From Clostridia bacterium (lineage in GTDB: Bacteria; Bacillota; Clostridia; Oscillospirales; Acutalibacteraceae): 5,787 nt of DNA. A program made the translations under genes and the position numbers. The stretch covers positions 1-5,787 of the forward strand of contig JAFVWD010000236.1 in assembly GCA_017501865.1 (NCBI GenBank). Reading direction: 5' to 3'. Positions 1-5,787 of this stretch are shown here, in pieces. Position 1 is the first letter of the stretch. The number at the start of each line of letters is the position of its first letter. A model generated the notes under the pieces. That model saw only the letters and a program-made list of their open reading frames with translations, had not been told where the DNA came from and ran no database searches.

Positions 1-1530
1 CAACTCAGTATTTTTAAGAACCTTACCCTCTCGCTTGATATATTCTCTCTTGATTACAGTGCTTACAATCGAAGCATAAGTACTTGGTCTGCCGACACCT
101 GTCTCTTCAAGAGTTTTAATTAATGAGGCTTCTGTAAAATGAGCCGGTGGCTGAGTAAAGTGCTGATTACCTTTAAGCTCTTTGAGCTTTGGTTTGTCAC
201 CCACCTTAATTTCAGGAAGAATACTTTCCTTTTCATCATCTTCATTATAGCTGTCCTCATACAAAACGGTATAACCGTCAAATTTAACAGAATAACCGCT
301 TGCAGAAAACATACAGAATTCACTGTCATTTTCACTTTTTGAGCCTTTTATTTCAATTTTTACAGTATCCTGTACGCAAGCAGCCATAAGACTTGCGACA
401 TATCTGCACCAGATGAGATTATATAACTTGTACTGATCATTTGAAAGACTGCTCTTCACCTTTTCAGGAGTAAGATTGACATTAGCAGGACGAATTGCTT
501 CGTGTCCGTCTTGTGCACCCGCTCTTGTTTTAAAATATCTCGGTTTTTCAGGAAGATATTTTTCGCCGTAAGCATTTTTCACGAACTCATAATGAGCTGC
601 TCTTGCTTCTTCAGAAACACGGAGAGAGTCTGTTCTCATATAAGTAATAAGACCTGTAGTACCTAAGTCCTGAATATCAACACCCTCATAAAGCTCCTGA
701 GCAATCTTCATTGTTTTCTGTGCCTGAAAATTAAGCTTTCTCGATGCTTCCTGTTGCATTGAGGAAGTACTGAATGGCGGAGACGGTTGTTTTTTTCTTG
801 AACCTTTTTTTACAGATTCAGTAACAAACTGAGCACCGTCTAATCTTGCAAGATATTTATCTGCAGATTCTTTATTTTCAATTTTAACCTTACCGTTTTC
901 ATCAGCAGTAAGAGATGCTGAGAAAGTTTTTCTTTCTGCAGTAAATTTTGCATCTATAGACCAGTATTCTTCAGGATTGAATTTTGCAATTTCTTCTTCC
1001 CTGTCAACAATGAGTCTTACTGCAACACTCTGAACACGGCCTGCAGAAAGACCTCTTCTTATTTTTTGAGAAATAAACGGACTGAGTCTGTAACCTACAA
1101 GTCTGTCCAAAATTCTTCTTGCCTGTTGAGCATCAACAAGCCCCATATCTACTGTTTCAGGATTTGAAATACCTCTTTTAACACTTGTTTCATTAATCTC
1201 ATTAAATTTTACTCTGTTTTTATCATTTAAATCGAGACCGAGAATTGTAGCAAGGTGCCATGAAATAGCTTCTCCTTCACGGTCAGGGTCGGTTGCAAGG
1301 TAAACCTTTTCACTTTGCTCAACCTTTTCCTTTAATTCTTTTACAAGCTTCTCTTTATTCTTTATAATTGCATATTTAGGAGCGAAATCATTTTTTACAT
1401 CTACACTTAATTTTGCTGCAGGTAAATCTCTGATATGCCCCATTGAAGCAGTAACATCAAAATCACTACCTAAATATTTTTTTATTGTTTTCGCCTTTGC
1501 AGGAGACTCCACTATAACAAGTTTGGACAT
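1..1530 (-). CDS. topA: DNA topoisomerase I (type IA), N-terminal 510 residues, cut by window edge
   Basis: Type IA topoisomerase that relaxes negative supercoils by cutting and passing one DNA strand through a 5'-phosphotyrosine link. The frame is open from ATG at 1530 to base 1, exactly 510 codons. The Toprim domain is at about residues 1-115, with VESPAKAKT at 7-15 (Glu8) and the acidic metal-binding motif DPDREGE at 81-87. The central region carries RRGLSAGRVQSVA at 158-170. The active-site motif GLITYMRTDS is at 293-302, with catalytic Tyr297 and Arg299. GVGRPSTYASI at 478-488 is also typical of the family. Family members in Firmicutes are usually near 690 residues, so roughly the last 180, including any zinc-finger repeats, lie outside the window. 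The start follows the dprA stop by 14 bases, with AAGGA at 1540-1544 nine bases upstream, which implies co-transcription with dprA. Family assignment is very secure; only the C-terminus is unseen. Confidence 0.97.
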   Translation of the reverse strand, partial: MSKLVIVESPAKAKTIKKYLGSDFDVTASMGHIRDLPAAKLSVDVKNDFAPKYAIIKNKEKLVKELKEKVEQSEKVYLATDPDREGEAISWHLATILGLDLNDKNRVKFNEINETSVKRGISNPETVDMGLVDAQQARRILDRLVGYRLSPFISQKIRRGLSAGRVQSVAVRLIVDREEEIAKFNPEEYWSIDAKFTAERKTFSASLTADENGKVKIENKESADKYLARLDGAQFVTESVKKGSRKKQPSPPFSTSSMQQEASRKLNFQAQKTMKIAQELYEGVDIQDLGTTGLITYMRTDSLRVSEEARAAHYEFVKNAYGEKYLPEKPRYFKTRAGAQDGHEAIRPANVNLTPEKVKSSLSNDQYKLYNLIWCRYVASLMAACVQDTVKIEIKGSKSENDSEFCMFSASGYSVKFDGYTVLYEDSYNEDDEKESILPEIKVGDKPKLKELKGNQHFTQPPAHFTEASLIKTLEETGVGRPSTYASIVSTVIKREYIKREGKVLKNTEL

Positions 1531-1544
1531 TTAATTCTATCCTT

Positions 1545-2750
1545 TCATATACTGTAATTTTTTCCTTCGGTTTGTTTTATATCGCCCATAAGCTCAAGTT
1601 CGGTAATAGCACAAAGCACATCGCTCATTTTTAATGATGTTTTTCTTAAAATATCATCTATATGAGTCGGCTTTTCACTGAGTATACTGTAAACAGCCCT
1701 GGCTTCATCTGAATAATCACCGTTAAGTTCTTTTTTTACTACCTTTGTATTTTGTACCTGAACCTTATTTTCTTCAGTTGGTTTTACTGCATTAGTGCTT
1801 TTCTTTTTTCTGTATTCTGTATACGGAATATCAGCCAAAGCAATTTCTGCTTTTGAAAAGTCAATCAAATCACCATAAAGATACTCGTACTCTGATAAAA
1901 TATCCATTGCAGAAAATACAGGTTTTGCACCGTTCTTTATTAAATGATTTGCACCGTCAAACGACGAACGAACAATATCGCCGGGGACAGCGAAAACATC
2001 TCTGCCTTGCTCTAATGCACAGTTAGCTGTAATAAGCGAGCCGCTTTTTACTCCTGCTTCAATAACCAATGTACCCAATGTCATACCGGAAATAAGACGA
2101 TTCCTTATAGGGAAGGTTGTTCGTGATGCAGGTGTAAACGGTGCGTATTCTGATATAACGGCACCATACCTGGTGATTGCTCTTCTTAATGCTGCATTTT
2201 CTCTTAAATAATCTACAGATAAACCACAGCCCAGAATTGCAGCCGTTCTGCCCTTGGCAAGCATGGCACCTGCGTGTGCCTCGCTGTCAATTCCGAGCGC
2301 ACCGCCGCTTACTATTGTTACACCACACGAAGCAAGTGCAAAAGAAAGCTTTTGTGCAGTTTCTATTCCGTAATTACTTGCATTACGTGTACCGACTACA
2401 CCAATTGAAACGGAATCTTTTAAAACGGAGCTATCGCCCGCAACATATAAAACCAACGGCATATCCTTCATTTGCCTGAATCGTTCAGGGTAATTTACAC
2501 TATCGGGTGTAATTATTGAATACCCCTTGGCTTTACATTCACGGAAAATACCGCCTGTTTCGCTTGGCGATATACTTTTAAGCGCATTTATGCGTTTTTC
2601 CGTCATAAGTCCTGACATACGCCATTCCTTTGAGCCGGCATTATACATTTTTTCAGGGTCTCCGAAATATGCAAGCAGCTCATCGGTTTTCGCTCCTGCT
2701 CCCAACGCACACTGAAGCCATATCCAATATTCTACAGGACAAATACTCAT
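1545..2750 (-). CDS. dprA: DNA-processing protein DprA/Smf
   Basis: DprA binds incoming single-stranded DNA and loads RecA during natural transformation; it is also widespread in bacteria not known to be competent. With the start at 2750 the protein has 401 residues. A helical SAM/HhH-like N-terminus lies at about 6-60, followed by the Rossmann-like DprA core: GVVGTRNAS 117-125, SGGALGIDSEAH 148-159, FPIRNRLISG 213-222, SGSLITA 236-242 and EQGRDVFAVPG 247-257. A Lys-rich, low-complexity linker (about 300-348) leads to a winged-helix domain (about 349-401). An in-frame GTG at 2765 would add five residues but has no clear ribosome binding site. ATG at 2750 forms a 4-base ATGA overlap with the methyltransferase stop and has GGGA nine bases upstream, so I prefer it. 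Neighbours are the methyltransferase upstream and topA downstream; a dprA-topA pairing is common in Firmicutes. The core looks intact, but nothing here shows that the host is transformable. Confidence 0.95.
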   Translation of the reverse strand: MSICPVEYWIWLQCALGAGAKTDELLAYFGDPEKMYNAGSKEWRMSGLMTEKRINALKSISPSETGGIFRECKAKGYSIITPDSVNYPERFRQMKDMPLVLYVAGDSSVLKDSVSIGVVGTRNASNYGIETAQKLSFALASCGVTIVSGGALGIDSEAHAGAMLAKGRTAAILGCGLSVDYLRENAALRRAITRYGAVISEYAPFTPASRTTFPIRNRLISGMTLGTLVIEAGVKSGSLITANCALEQGRDVFAVPGDIVRSSFDGANHLIKNGAKPVFSAMDILSEYEYLYGDLIDFSKAEIALADIPYTEYRKKKSTNAVKPTEENKVQVQNTKVVKKELNGDYSDEARAVYSILSEKPTHIDDILRKTSLKMSDVLCAITELELMGDIKQTEGKNYSI

Positions 2751-3529
2751 CTCATCATTTCCCACATAATAATTGTTGCCGCAGCGGCAGCATTAAGTGA
2801 CTCAGCATAACCATTCATAGGTATTGTGACAAGTGTGGAAAGCTTTTTTACTTCCTCGCTTATTCCGTTACCCTCATTACCTATTATGCAGACTATACCA
2901 CAATCTTTACTTATTTCTGTAATTTTCATTGCTGAATTCAAAGGTACCGAACCATAAACCTTCATATTGTTATTTTTTAGCTTGGGTATCAATTCAGCAA
3001 GATCATCAACCGCTATAACATTTAATCTGAAAAGCGCACCCATTGCTGCACGTTGTACTTTAGGATTATAAATATCGCAACCGCCTTTTATAATTATTCC
3101 GTCAAGTCCAACTGCTTCTGCAGTCCGGCATATAGCACCAAAATTGGAAGGATTCGAAATCTCTTCCAATGCCACATACTTTCCATAGTAATTAATTTTA
3201 CTTATATTTGCAAATTTGTCAAGCATTCTGCAAACTGCAAAAATGCCCTGTGTAGATTTTGTATCAGATAATTTTTCGGCAACATCATCTGAAATAATAA
3301 ATGTTTTTTCCGCAACATTTAATATTTCATCGACATAATCCCTGTATTTTTCATTTGCTTCTTCTGTAACAAACAAAAACCGGATTCCGGTGTTGCTGGA
3401 AGAAGCATCTCTTACGAGCCTTGCTCCCTCTAAGAAAAACATACCCTCTGCTTTTCTGAATGATGAAGAATCACGCAATTTAACGGCATATTTTATTTTA
3501 TCATTTGTTTTTGAAGATATAACTTCCAT
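2747..3529 (-). CDS. TrmH/SpoU-family 23S rRNA 2'-O-methyltransferase (RlmB or YsgA/RlmP-like)
   Basis: SPOUT-class, SAM-dependent RNA ribose methyltransferase of 260 residues. An N-terminal RNA-binding substrate domain lies at about 29-100 (MFFLEGARLVRDA near 30-42). The trefoil-knot catalytic domain follows with the three SpoU motifs. Motif 1 is NPSNFGAICRTAEAVG at 126-141 (Asn126, Asn129, Arg135). Motif 2 is IIGNEGNGI at 215-223. Motif 3 is IPMNGYAESLNAAAA at 236-250, which forms the SAM-binding knot. Known relatives methylate guanosines in 23S rRNA: RlmB at G2251 and B. subtilis YsgA (RlmP) at G2553 in the A-loop. The compact size and position near L20 recall YsgA, but the sequence alone does not settle the target base, so no symbol is given. 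ATG at 3529 has GAGGG about ten bases upstream. The stop overlaps the dprA start (ATGA), indicating translational coupling. Family is secure; the exact substrate is inference. Confidence 0.92.
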   Translation of the reverse strand: MEVISSKTNDKIKYAVKLRDSSSFRKAEGMFFLEGARLVRDASSSNTGIRFLFVTEEANEKYRDYVDEILNVAEKTFIISDDVAEKLSDTKSTQGIFAVCRMLDKFANISKINYYGKYVALEEISNPSNFGAICRTAEAVGLDGIIIKGGCDIYNPKVQRAAMGALFRLNVIAVDDLAELIPKLKNNNMKVYGSVPLNSAMKITEISKDCGIVCIIGNEGNGISEEVKKLSTLVTIPMNGYAESLNAAAAATIIMWEMMR

Positions 3530-3667
3530 TACATTTACACCCTCTTATTTTGAAAGTGAAATTCATTTCATAAAATTCTGCTAATAAAATATGAAACAAA
3601 TTTCGCACTCAAAATATTATCAAAAAGACCATAATTCAACTATTTTTTTACTTCCTTAATAATGCCT

Positions 3668-3697
3668 TACGCTCGGTCAGCAAACTGACCGAGCGTA
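3668..3697 (-). terminator. Perfect 13-bp hairpin after rplT, probable terminator or 3' end stabiliser
   Basis: The arms 3668-3680 and 3685-3697 are exactly complementary (core CGCTCGGTCAG), GC-rich, and enclose a 4-base loop. The hairpin begins 14 bases past the rplT stop, where an operon terminator would be expected. On the minus strand the bases that follow are AAGGCATTATTAAGG rather than a run of T, so this is not a textbook intrinsic terminator. It could give partial termination, protect the infC-rpmI-rplT mRNA 3' end, or separate this operon from the methyltransferase-dprA-topA cluster. The inverted repeat is certain; the role is inferred. Confidence 0.65.
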
Positions 3698-3710
3698 TTT
3701 AAATCATTTA

Positions 3711-4064
3711 TTAAAGAGCTGCCTTTGCTTTTTCAACAAGAGCTGCAAAGCCCTGAGGATCTGCAATAGCAATTTCAGAAAGCATTTTTCTGTTAAGGTC
3801 AATACCAGCCTTTTTAAGACCGTTAATAAATGTTGAATAGTTAATACCATTCATTTTGCATGCAGCAGAGATTCTTGCAATCCAAAGACGACGGAAATCT
3901 CTTTTCTTTTGTTTTCTGCCGATGTAAGCGTAGTTACCGCTTTTCATAACAGCCTGTTTAGCTGTTTTAAATAACTTGCTCTTTGAACCATAGTAACCTT
4001 TAGCAAGTTTAAGAACTTTATTTCTTCTTTTGCGAGTCATTGTCGCACCTTTAATACGAGCCAT
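3711..4064 (-). CDS. rplT: 50S ribosomal protein L20
   Basis: Large-subunit protein L20 (bL20), a primary rRNA-binding protein needed early in 50S assembly. In Bacillus and E. coli it also represses its own operon by binding leader mRNA. The protein is 117 residues, against about 118-119 in E. coli and B. subtilis, so it is complete. The basic extended N-terminus (about 1-58; ARIKGA, RKRRNKVLKLAKGYYG, RKQKKRDFRRLW) threads into 23S rRNA. The globular C-terminal domain (about 60-117) carries GINYSTFINGLKKAGIDLNRK at 73-93. ATG at 4064 has GGAGG at 4074-4078, nine bases upstream. It follows rpmI by 23 bases as the third gene of the infC operon and is followed by a strong hairpin. Assignment is unambiguous. 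Confidence 0.98.
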   Translation of the reverse strand: MARIKGATMTRKRRNKVLKLAKGYYGSKSKLFKTAKQAVMKSGNYAYIGRKQKKRDFRRLWIARISAACKMNGINYSTFINGLKKAGIDLNRKMLSEIAIADPQGFAALVEKAKAAL

Positions 4065-4087
4065 TTAAATTTACCTCCGTTCTAATC

Positions 4088-4285
4088 TTATTTATAAGGA
4101 ATAAGACGCTTGATTTGCTTTGTATTTGTAGCGTCTGCAACTGCAGTCTGACGAAGACCTCTTTTACGTTTTGTAGTCTTCTTTGTAAGAATGTGAGACT
4201 TATTTGCATGACCACGTACAGGTTTACCGTTTTTTGAAAGTTTGAAACGCTTTTTAGCGCCTGAATGTGTTTTAAGCTTTGGCAT
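4088..4285 (-). CDS. rpmI: 50S ribosomal protein L35
   Basis: Small, very basic large-subunit protein bL35 of 65 residues, the usual full length. The N-terminus PKLKTHSGAKKRFKLS and the internal GHANKSHILTKKTTKRKRGLR (residues 25-45) are the diagnostic conserved stretches. The C-terminus ends in IKRLIPYK, the normal end of the family. ATG at 4285 is preceded by a strong AAGGAGG at 4293-4299 with seven bases of spacing. It lies 24 bases after the infC stop and 23 bases before rplT, in the conserved infC-rpmI-rplT order. No separate promoter or terminator is visible within the operon. A longer overlapping frame on the same strand (4051-4359) is a shadow and not a gene. Confidence 0.98.
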   Translation of the reverse strand: MPKLKTHSGAKKRFKLSKNGKPVRGHANKSHILTKKTTKRKRGLRQTAVADATNTKQIKRLIPYK

Positions 4286-4309
4286 AATTTTTCCTCCTTA
4301 ATATTGCAA

Positions 4310-4828
4310 TCATTTAGTTGTCTTGGGTACAAGGAACATAAGCATTGAACGACCTTCAAGTTTTGCAGGTTTTTCTACAGTGCCATTTTCTGCACAAGCA
4401 TCTGCAAAGCGCTGCATAATTACAGTACCGTTCTCCGAATGTGCCATTTCTCTACCTCTAAAGCGAATTGATACCTTAACCTTGTTACCGTCACTTAAAA
4501 AACGTTTGGCATGGTTAGCTTTTGTGTTAAAATCGCCGACATCAATATTCAAAGATAAACGAATTTCCTTAATATCCATAACCTTCTGGTTTTTTTTCGC
4601 TTCTTTTTCGCGCTTTGCTTGTTCAAAGCGATATTTACCATAGTCCATAATTTTACACACCGGAGGATTTGCACCGGGTGCAATCTTTACAAGATCAAGA
4701 TTTGCCTTTTCCGCTAATTTAAGAGCATCCTTTGATGACATAATGCCAACCTGCTCACCTTCCGCAGAAATGACTCTGACTTCTTTATCTCTGATTTCTT
4801 CATTGATTTGGGTTGTTTCCTTGCTAAT
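4310..4828 (-). CDS. infC: Translation initiation factor IF-3, inferred ATT start
   Basis: IF-3 binds the 30S subunit, prevents premature 50S joining and rejects initiation at non-standard codons. From the inferred ATT at 4828 it has 172 residues, matching the usual 167-180. The N-domain includes INEEIR at 8-13 and ANLDLVKIAPG at 42-52. The family signature KIMDYGKYRFEQAKR is at 59-73. A Lys-rich linker follows (about 70-84). The C-domain (about 85-172) contains KVSIRFRGREMAH at 118-130 and KLEGRSMLMFLVP at 156-168. The first in-frame ATG (4741) would remove 29 conserved residues. The frame is open back to a TAG at 4880-4882, and no ATG, GTG, TTG or CTG lies between that stop and 4741. AGGAGG sits nine bases before ATT. 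AUU starts on infC are known in E. coli and Geobacillus and allow IF-3 to limit its own synthesis. Gene identity is certain; the start is strongly inferred. Confidence 0.95.
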   Translation of the reverse strand: MSKETTQINEEIRDKEVRVISAEGEQVGIMSSKDALKLAEKANLDLVKIAPGANPPVCKIMDYGKYRFEQAKREKEAKKNQKVMDIKEIRLSLNIDVGDFNTKANHAKRFLSDGNKVKVSIRFRGREMAHSENGTVIMQRFADACAENGTVEKPAKLEGRSMLMFLVPKTTK

Positions 4829-4837
4829 ACCAAAACA

Positions 4838-4843
4838 CCTCCT
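4838..4843 (-). promoter_or_regulatory. infC ribosome binding site (AGGAGG) that fixes the ATT start
   Basis: A full-consensus AGGAGG, continuing as AGGAGGTG, lies nine bases before ATT 4828. Nothing comparable precedes the internal ATG at 4741, where the sequence is conserved coding sequence. The site follows the attenuator's T-rich tail by a single base, so terminator folding and ribosome access could affect each other. Confidence 0.85.
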
Positions 4844-4844
4844 G

Positions 4845-4881
4845 AAATAATTAAAGCGTGAACGAAATTTCCGTCCACGCT
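4845..4881 (-). terminator. Intrinsic terminator in the infC leader (attenuator)
   Basis: On the minus strand, AGCGTGGACGG (4881-4871) pairs with TCGTTCACGCT (4865-4855). This makes an 11-bp stem with two G-U pairs and a loop of about five A/T bases. The T-rich tail TTAATTATTT (4854-4845) follows at once. It ends just before the infC ribosome binding site, so termination here would stop transcription before infC, rpmI and rplT. The opposite strand has no T-run after the stem, which supports action on the minus strand. The stem and tail are seen directly; regulated termination is inferred. Confidence 0.75.
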
Positions 4882-4978
4882 AAAAGACACAACTTTACAG
4901 TTGAAAATCTGAAAGGTATTGTACCAAACAATGCTCTCGTTTGGTGAGAACGGAAATGTTCTGCTTTGTTGCCTCAAT

Positions 4979-5007
4979 ATAATATCAGCATATATTGATT
5001 TTGTCAA
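4979..5007 (-). promoter_or_regulatory. Sigma-A-type promoter of the infC operon
   Basis: A perfect -35 TTGACA (5007-5002) and a -10 TATTAT (4984-4979, five of six consensus bases) are separated by exactly 17 bases. This predicts a transcription start near 4972. The -35 begins only 14 bases past the stop of the PASTA gene, and no terminator lies between them. Read-through from upstream is therefore possible and would also pass through the leader attenuator. Confidence 0.85.
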
Positions 5008-5021
5008 TACCTTTTTTAAAA

Positions 5022-5787
5022 TTATTCGATAATAATTCCGTTGTCACCCTCAACAATTGTCGGGTCATAATTATAATTTGGAATATCCTGTTCAGGAGCA
5101 GGCTCCTCAACTACAGGCGGCAGAGTCTCCACAGTCTTCTCTGTTGTAGGCTCTGTATATTCACCATAACAATAAATTACCACCTTTTGTTCCGCACTTA
5201 TTCTCCTGTCGCTCGGAATATCTTCCCAGTTACCGTTAAGCTCAGGGTAATAAACTATACTCGAAACCTTATTGGATTGTTCTTTACTGTTTGCAACATT
5301 GCTTATAACAATTTCAACAGATTTAAAGCCCTTGTCAGTAAGAGTTTTCTGAGCTTCGGCAGCATCCTTACCGACAACATCAGGAACCAATAAGCCATCA
5401 CTTACCCTGAGAGTAATTGAGCGCTTATTTATTGATGAAACAACAGTTCCTTCGGGAAGATCCTGACCTATAACAGTACCCTTTTCCTTGTCGCTGTCTT
5501 CATACACAGTATTTATTTTAAGAACATCCTTATAAGTAGAATCAGATTTAATATCCTCGATATTTTTACCTCTGAAATCTATAAGAGTTACACTTAAAAC
5601 ACCCTGATCTTCAGTTTCGGTTTCAATTATTTCATCAAAACCGTCCGAAGTTTCTTCAACAGGTAATGTAGTTGTAGGCTCTTCAGGTTTATTCATATTA
5701 CCTATGCCGACTATAACAGCAATAAGAATAATAAGACAAACCGAAACACTTACCGCAAAAGTTATAATGGTACTTTTTTTCATACCC
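5022..5787 (-). CDS. Membrane-anchored PASTA-domain protein, possibly the C-terminal part of a PrkC-type Ser/Thr kinase
   Basis: The frame is open through the window edge, so the 5' end is uncertain. The first visible ATG is at 5783 and gives 253 residues. Residues 5-28 form a hydrophobic membrane segment after a short basic MKKS. An acidic, Thr-rich linker (about 31-62) follows, then two PASTA-like repeats (about 63-130 and 131-207, the second opening with VPDVVGK). The Pro/Glu-rich tail (about 208-253) is predicted outside the cell. PASTA repeats bind peptidoglycan fragments or lipid II in PrkC kinases and some penicillin-binding proteins. The layout of membrane segment, linker and PASTA repeats matches the extracellular half of PrkC, so a kinase domain may lie just beyond base 5787. 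Only GGGT is visible before the ATG, so a real start there can be neither shown nor excluded. The second repeat is lengthened by an insertion around NGNWEDIPSDRR (183-194). The domain call is fairly firm; kinase identity is open. Confidence 0.8.
   Translation of the reverse strand, partial: GMKKSTIITFAVSVSVCLIILIAVIVGIGNMNKPEEPTTTLPVEETSDGFDEIIETETEDQGVLSVTLIDFRGKNIEDIKSDSTYKDVLKINTVYEDSDKEKGTVIGQDLPEGTVVSSINKRSITLRVSDGLLVPDVVGKDAAEAQKTLTDKGFKSVEIVISNVANSKEQSNKVSSIVYYPELNGNWEDIPSDRRISAEQKVVIYCYGEYTEPTTEKTVETLPPVVEEPAPEQDIPNYNYDPTIVEGDNGIIIE

Larger units (their letters stand above)
4829..4972 (-). promoter_or_regulatory. infC operon 5' leader with mutually exclusive antiterminator and terminator folds; candidate L20 leader
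   Basis: The leader runs from the predicted transcription start (about 4972) to the infC start. ATTTCCGTTC (4957-4948) can pair over ten positions (one G-U) with GGACGGAAAT (4876-4867). The second element is mostly the 5' arm of the terminator, so the two folds exclude each other. Between the partners are two local hairpins: ACCAAAC/GTTTGGT (4945-4939 with 4929-4923) and CAACT/AGTTG closed by a GTAA tetraloop (4903-4890). The antiterminator helix would therefore close a branched structure. In B. subtilis the same operon is controlled by L20 binding to a leader and causing early termination, so L20 is the obvious ligand here. The pairing is seen in the sequence; the ligand is inferred from the family. 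Confidence 0.65.

Noticed and set aside
2177..2479. 100-codon plus-strand frame inside dprA
   Set aside because: It is antisense to conserved DprA core motifs, with an odd composition rich in Leu, His and Arg and no ribosome binding site. The other plus-strand frames (139-342, 2527-2715, 3053-3271, 3390-3584, 4323-4643, 4995-5393) are rejected on the same grounds.
3552..3565. TGAAAT-GA-ATTTCA palindrome upstream of the methyltransferase as an operator or hairpin
   Set aside because: The six-base arms with a two-base spacer are AT-rich and expected by chance in such sequence. The loop is too small for a stable hairpin and there is no adjacent promoter.
4051..4359. 102-codon minus-strand frame across rpmI and its flanks
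   Set aside because: It is fully explained as an out-of-frame shadow of infC, rpmI and rplT, and would conflict with three certain genes.
4855..4900. T-box riboswitch suggested by GCGTGGACGG ahead of a terminator
   Set aside because: The conserved T-box core is not matched, the leader is too short for Stem I with a specifier loop, and the downstream genes are not aminoacyl-tRNA or amino-acid genes.
4714..5007. 97-codon minus-strand frame covering the infC leader and the start of infC
   Set aside because: Its later part is infC in another frame and its earlier part is the promoter and leader. It has no ribosome binding site and no recognisable protein features.
1..5787. Defence island, mobile element, CRISPR array or other novel multigene system
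   Set aside because: All genes belong to familiar housekeeping families in a conserved order, and no repeats, transposase, integrase or unexplained long frames are visible on either strand.

Overview
The window looks like a stretch of housekeeping chromosome from a low-GC, AT-rich Firmicute. The likeliest group is a Clostridia/Oscillospiraceae (Ruminococcus-like) bacterium. This is inferred from the strong AGGAGG-type ribosome binding sites, the IF3/L35/L20 cluster, the dprA-topA pair and a PASTA-domain membrane protein. Every gene I can support is on the minus strand, so the biological reading order runs from base 5787 down to base 1.

The right edge (5022-5787) encodes a membrane-anchored protein with two extracytoplasmic PASTA repeats. 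It may be the tail of a PrkC-type Ser/Thr kinase cut by the window edge. Next (4829-5021) come a strong sigma-A-type promoter and a leader of about 145 nt. The leader holds a terminator hairpin directly before the infC ribosome binding site, plus an alternative pairing that would break it up, so it looks like a transcription attenuator. The translation operon infC-rpmI-rplT (IF3, L35, L20) occupies 3711-4828. The infC reading frame has no ATG, GTG, TTG or CTG near its ribosome binding site, and its start is inferred to be ATT at 4828.

A perfect 13-bp hairpin follows rplT (3668-3697). Then comes a second cluster: a SPOUT/TrmH-family rRNA 2'-O-methyltransferase (2747-3529), dprA (2748-2750 start, ending 1545; coupled to the methyltransferase by an ATGA overlap) and topA (1530 to beyond base 1; first 510 codons present).

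The genes fall into two themes. One is ribosome production and translation initiation (IF3, L35, L20, rRNA methylation). The other is DNA processing (DprA in uptake and recombination, TopA in supercoil relaxation). I see no mobile element, CRISPR array, tRNA, rRNA or novel multigene system. The points most worth a second look are the infC leader attenuator and the AUU start. No gene-free stretch exceeds 300 bases; the longest are 3530-3710 and 4829-5021.
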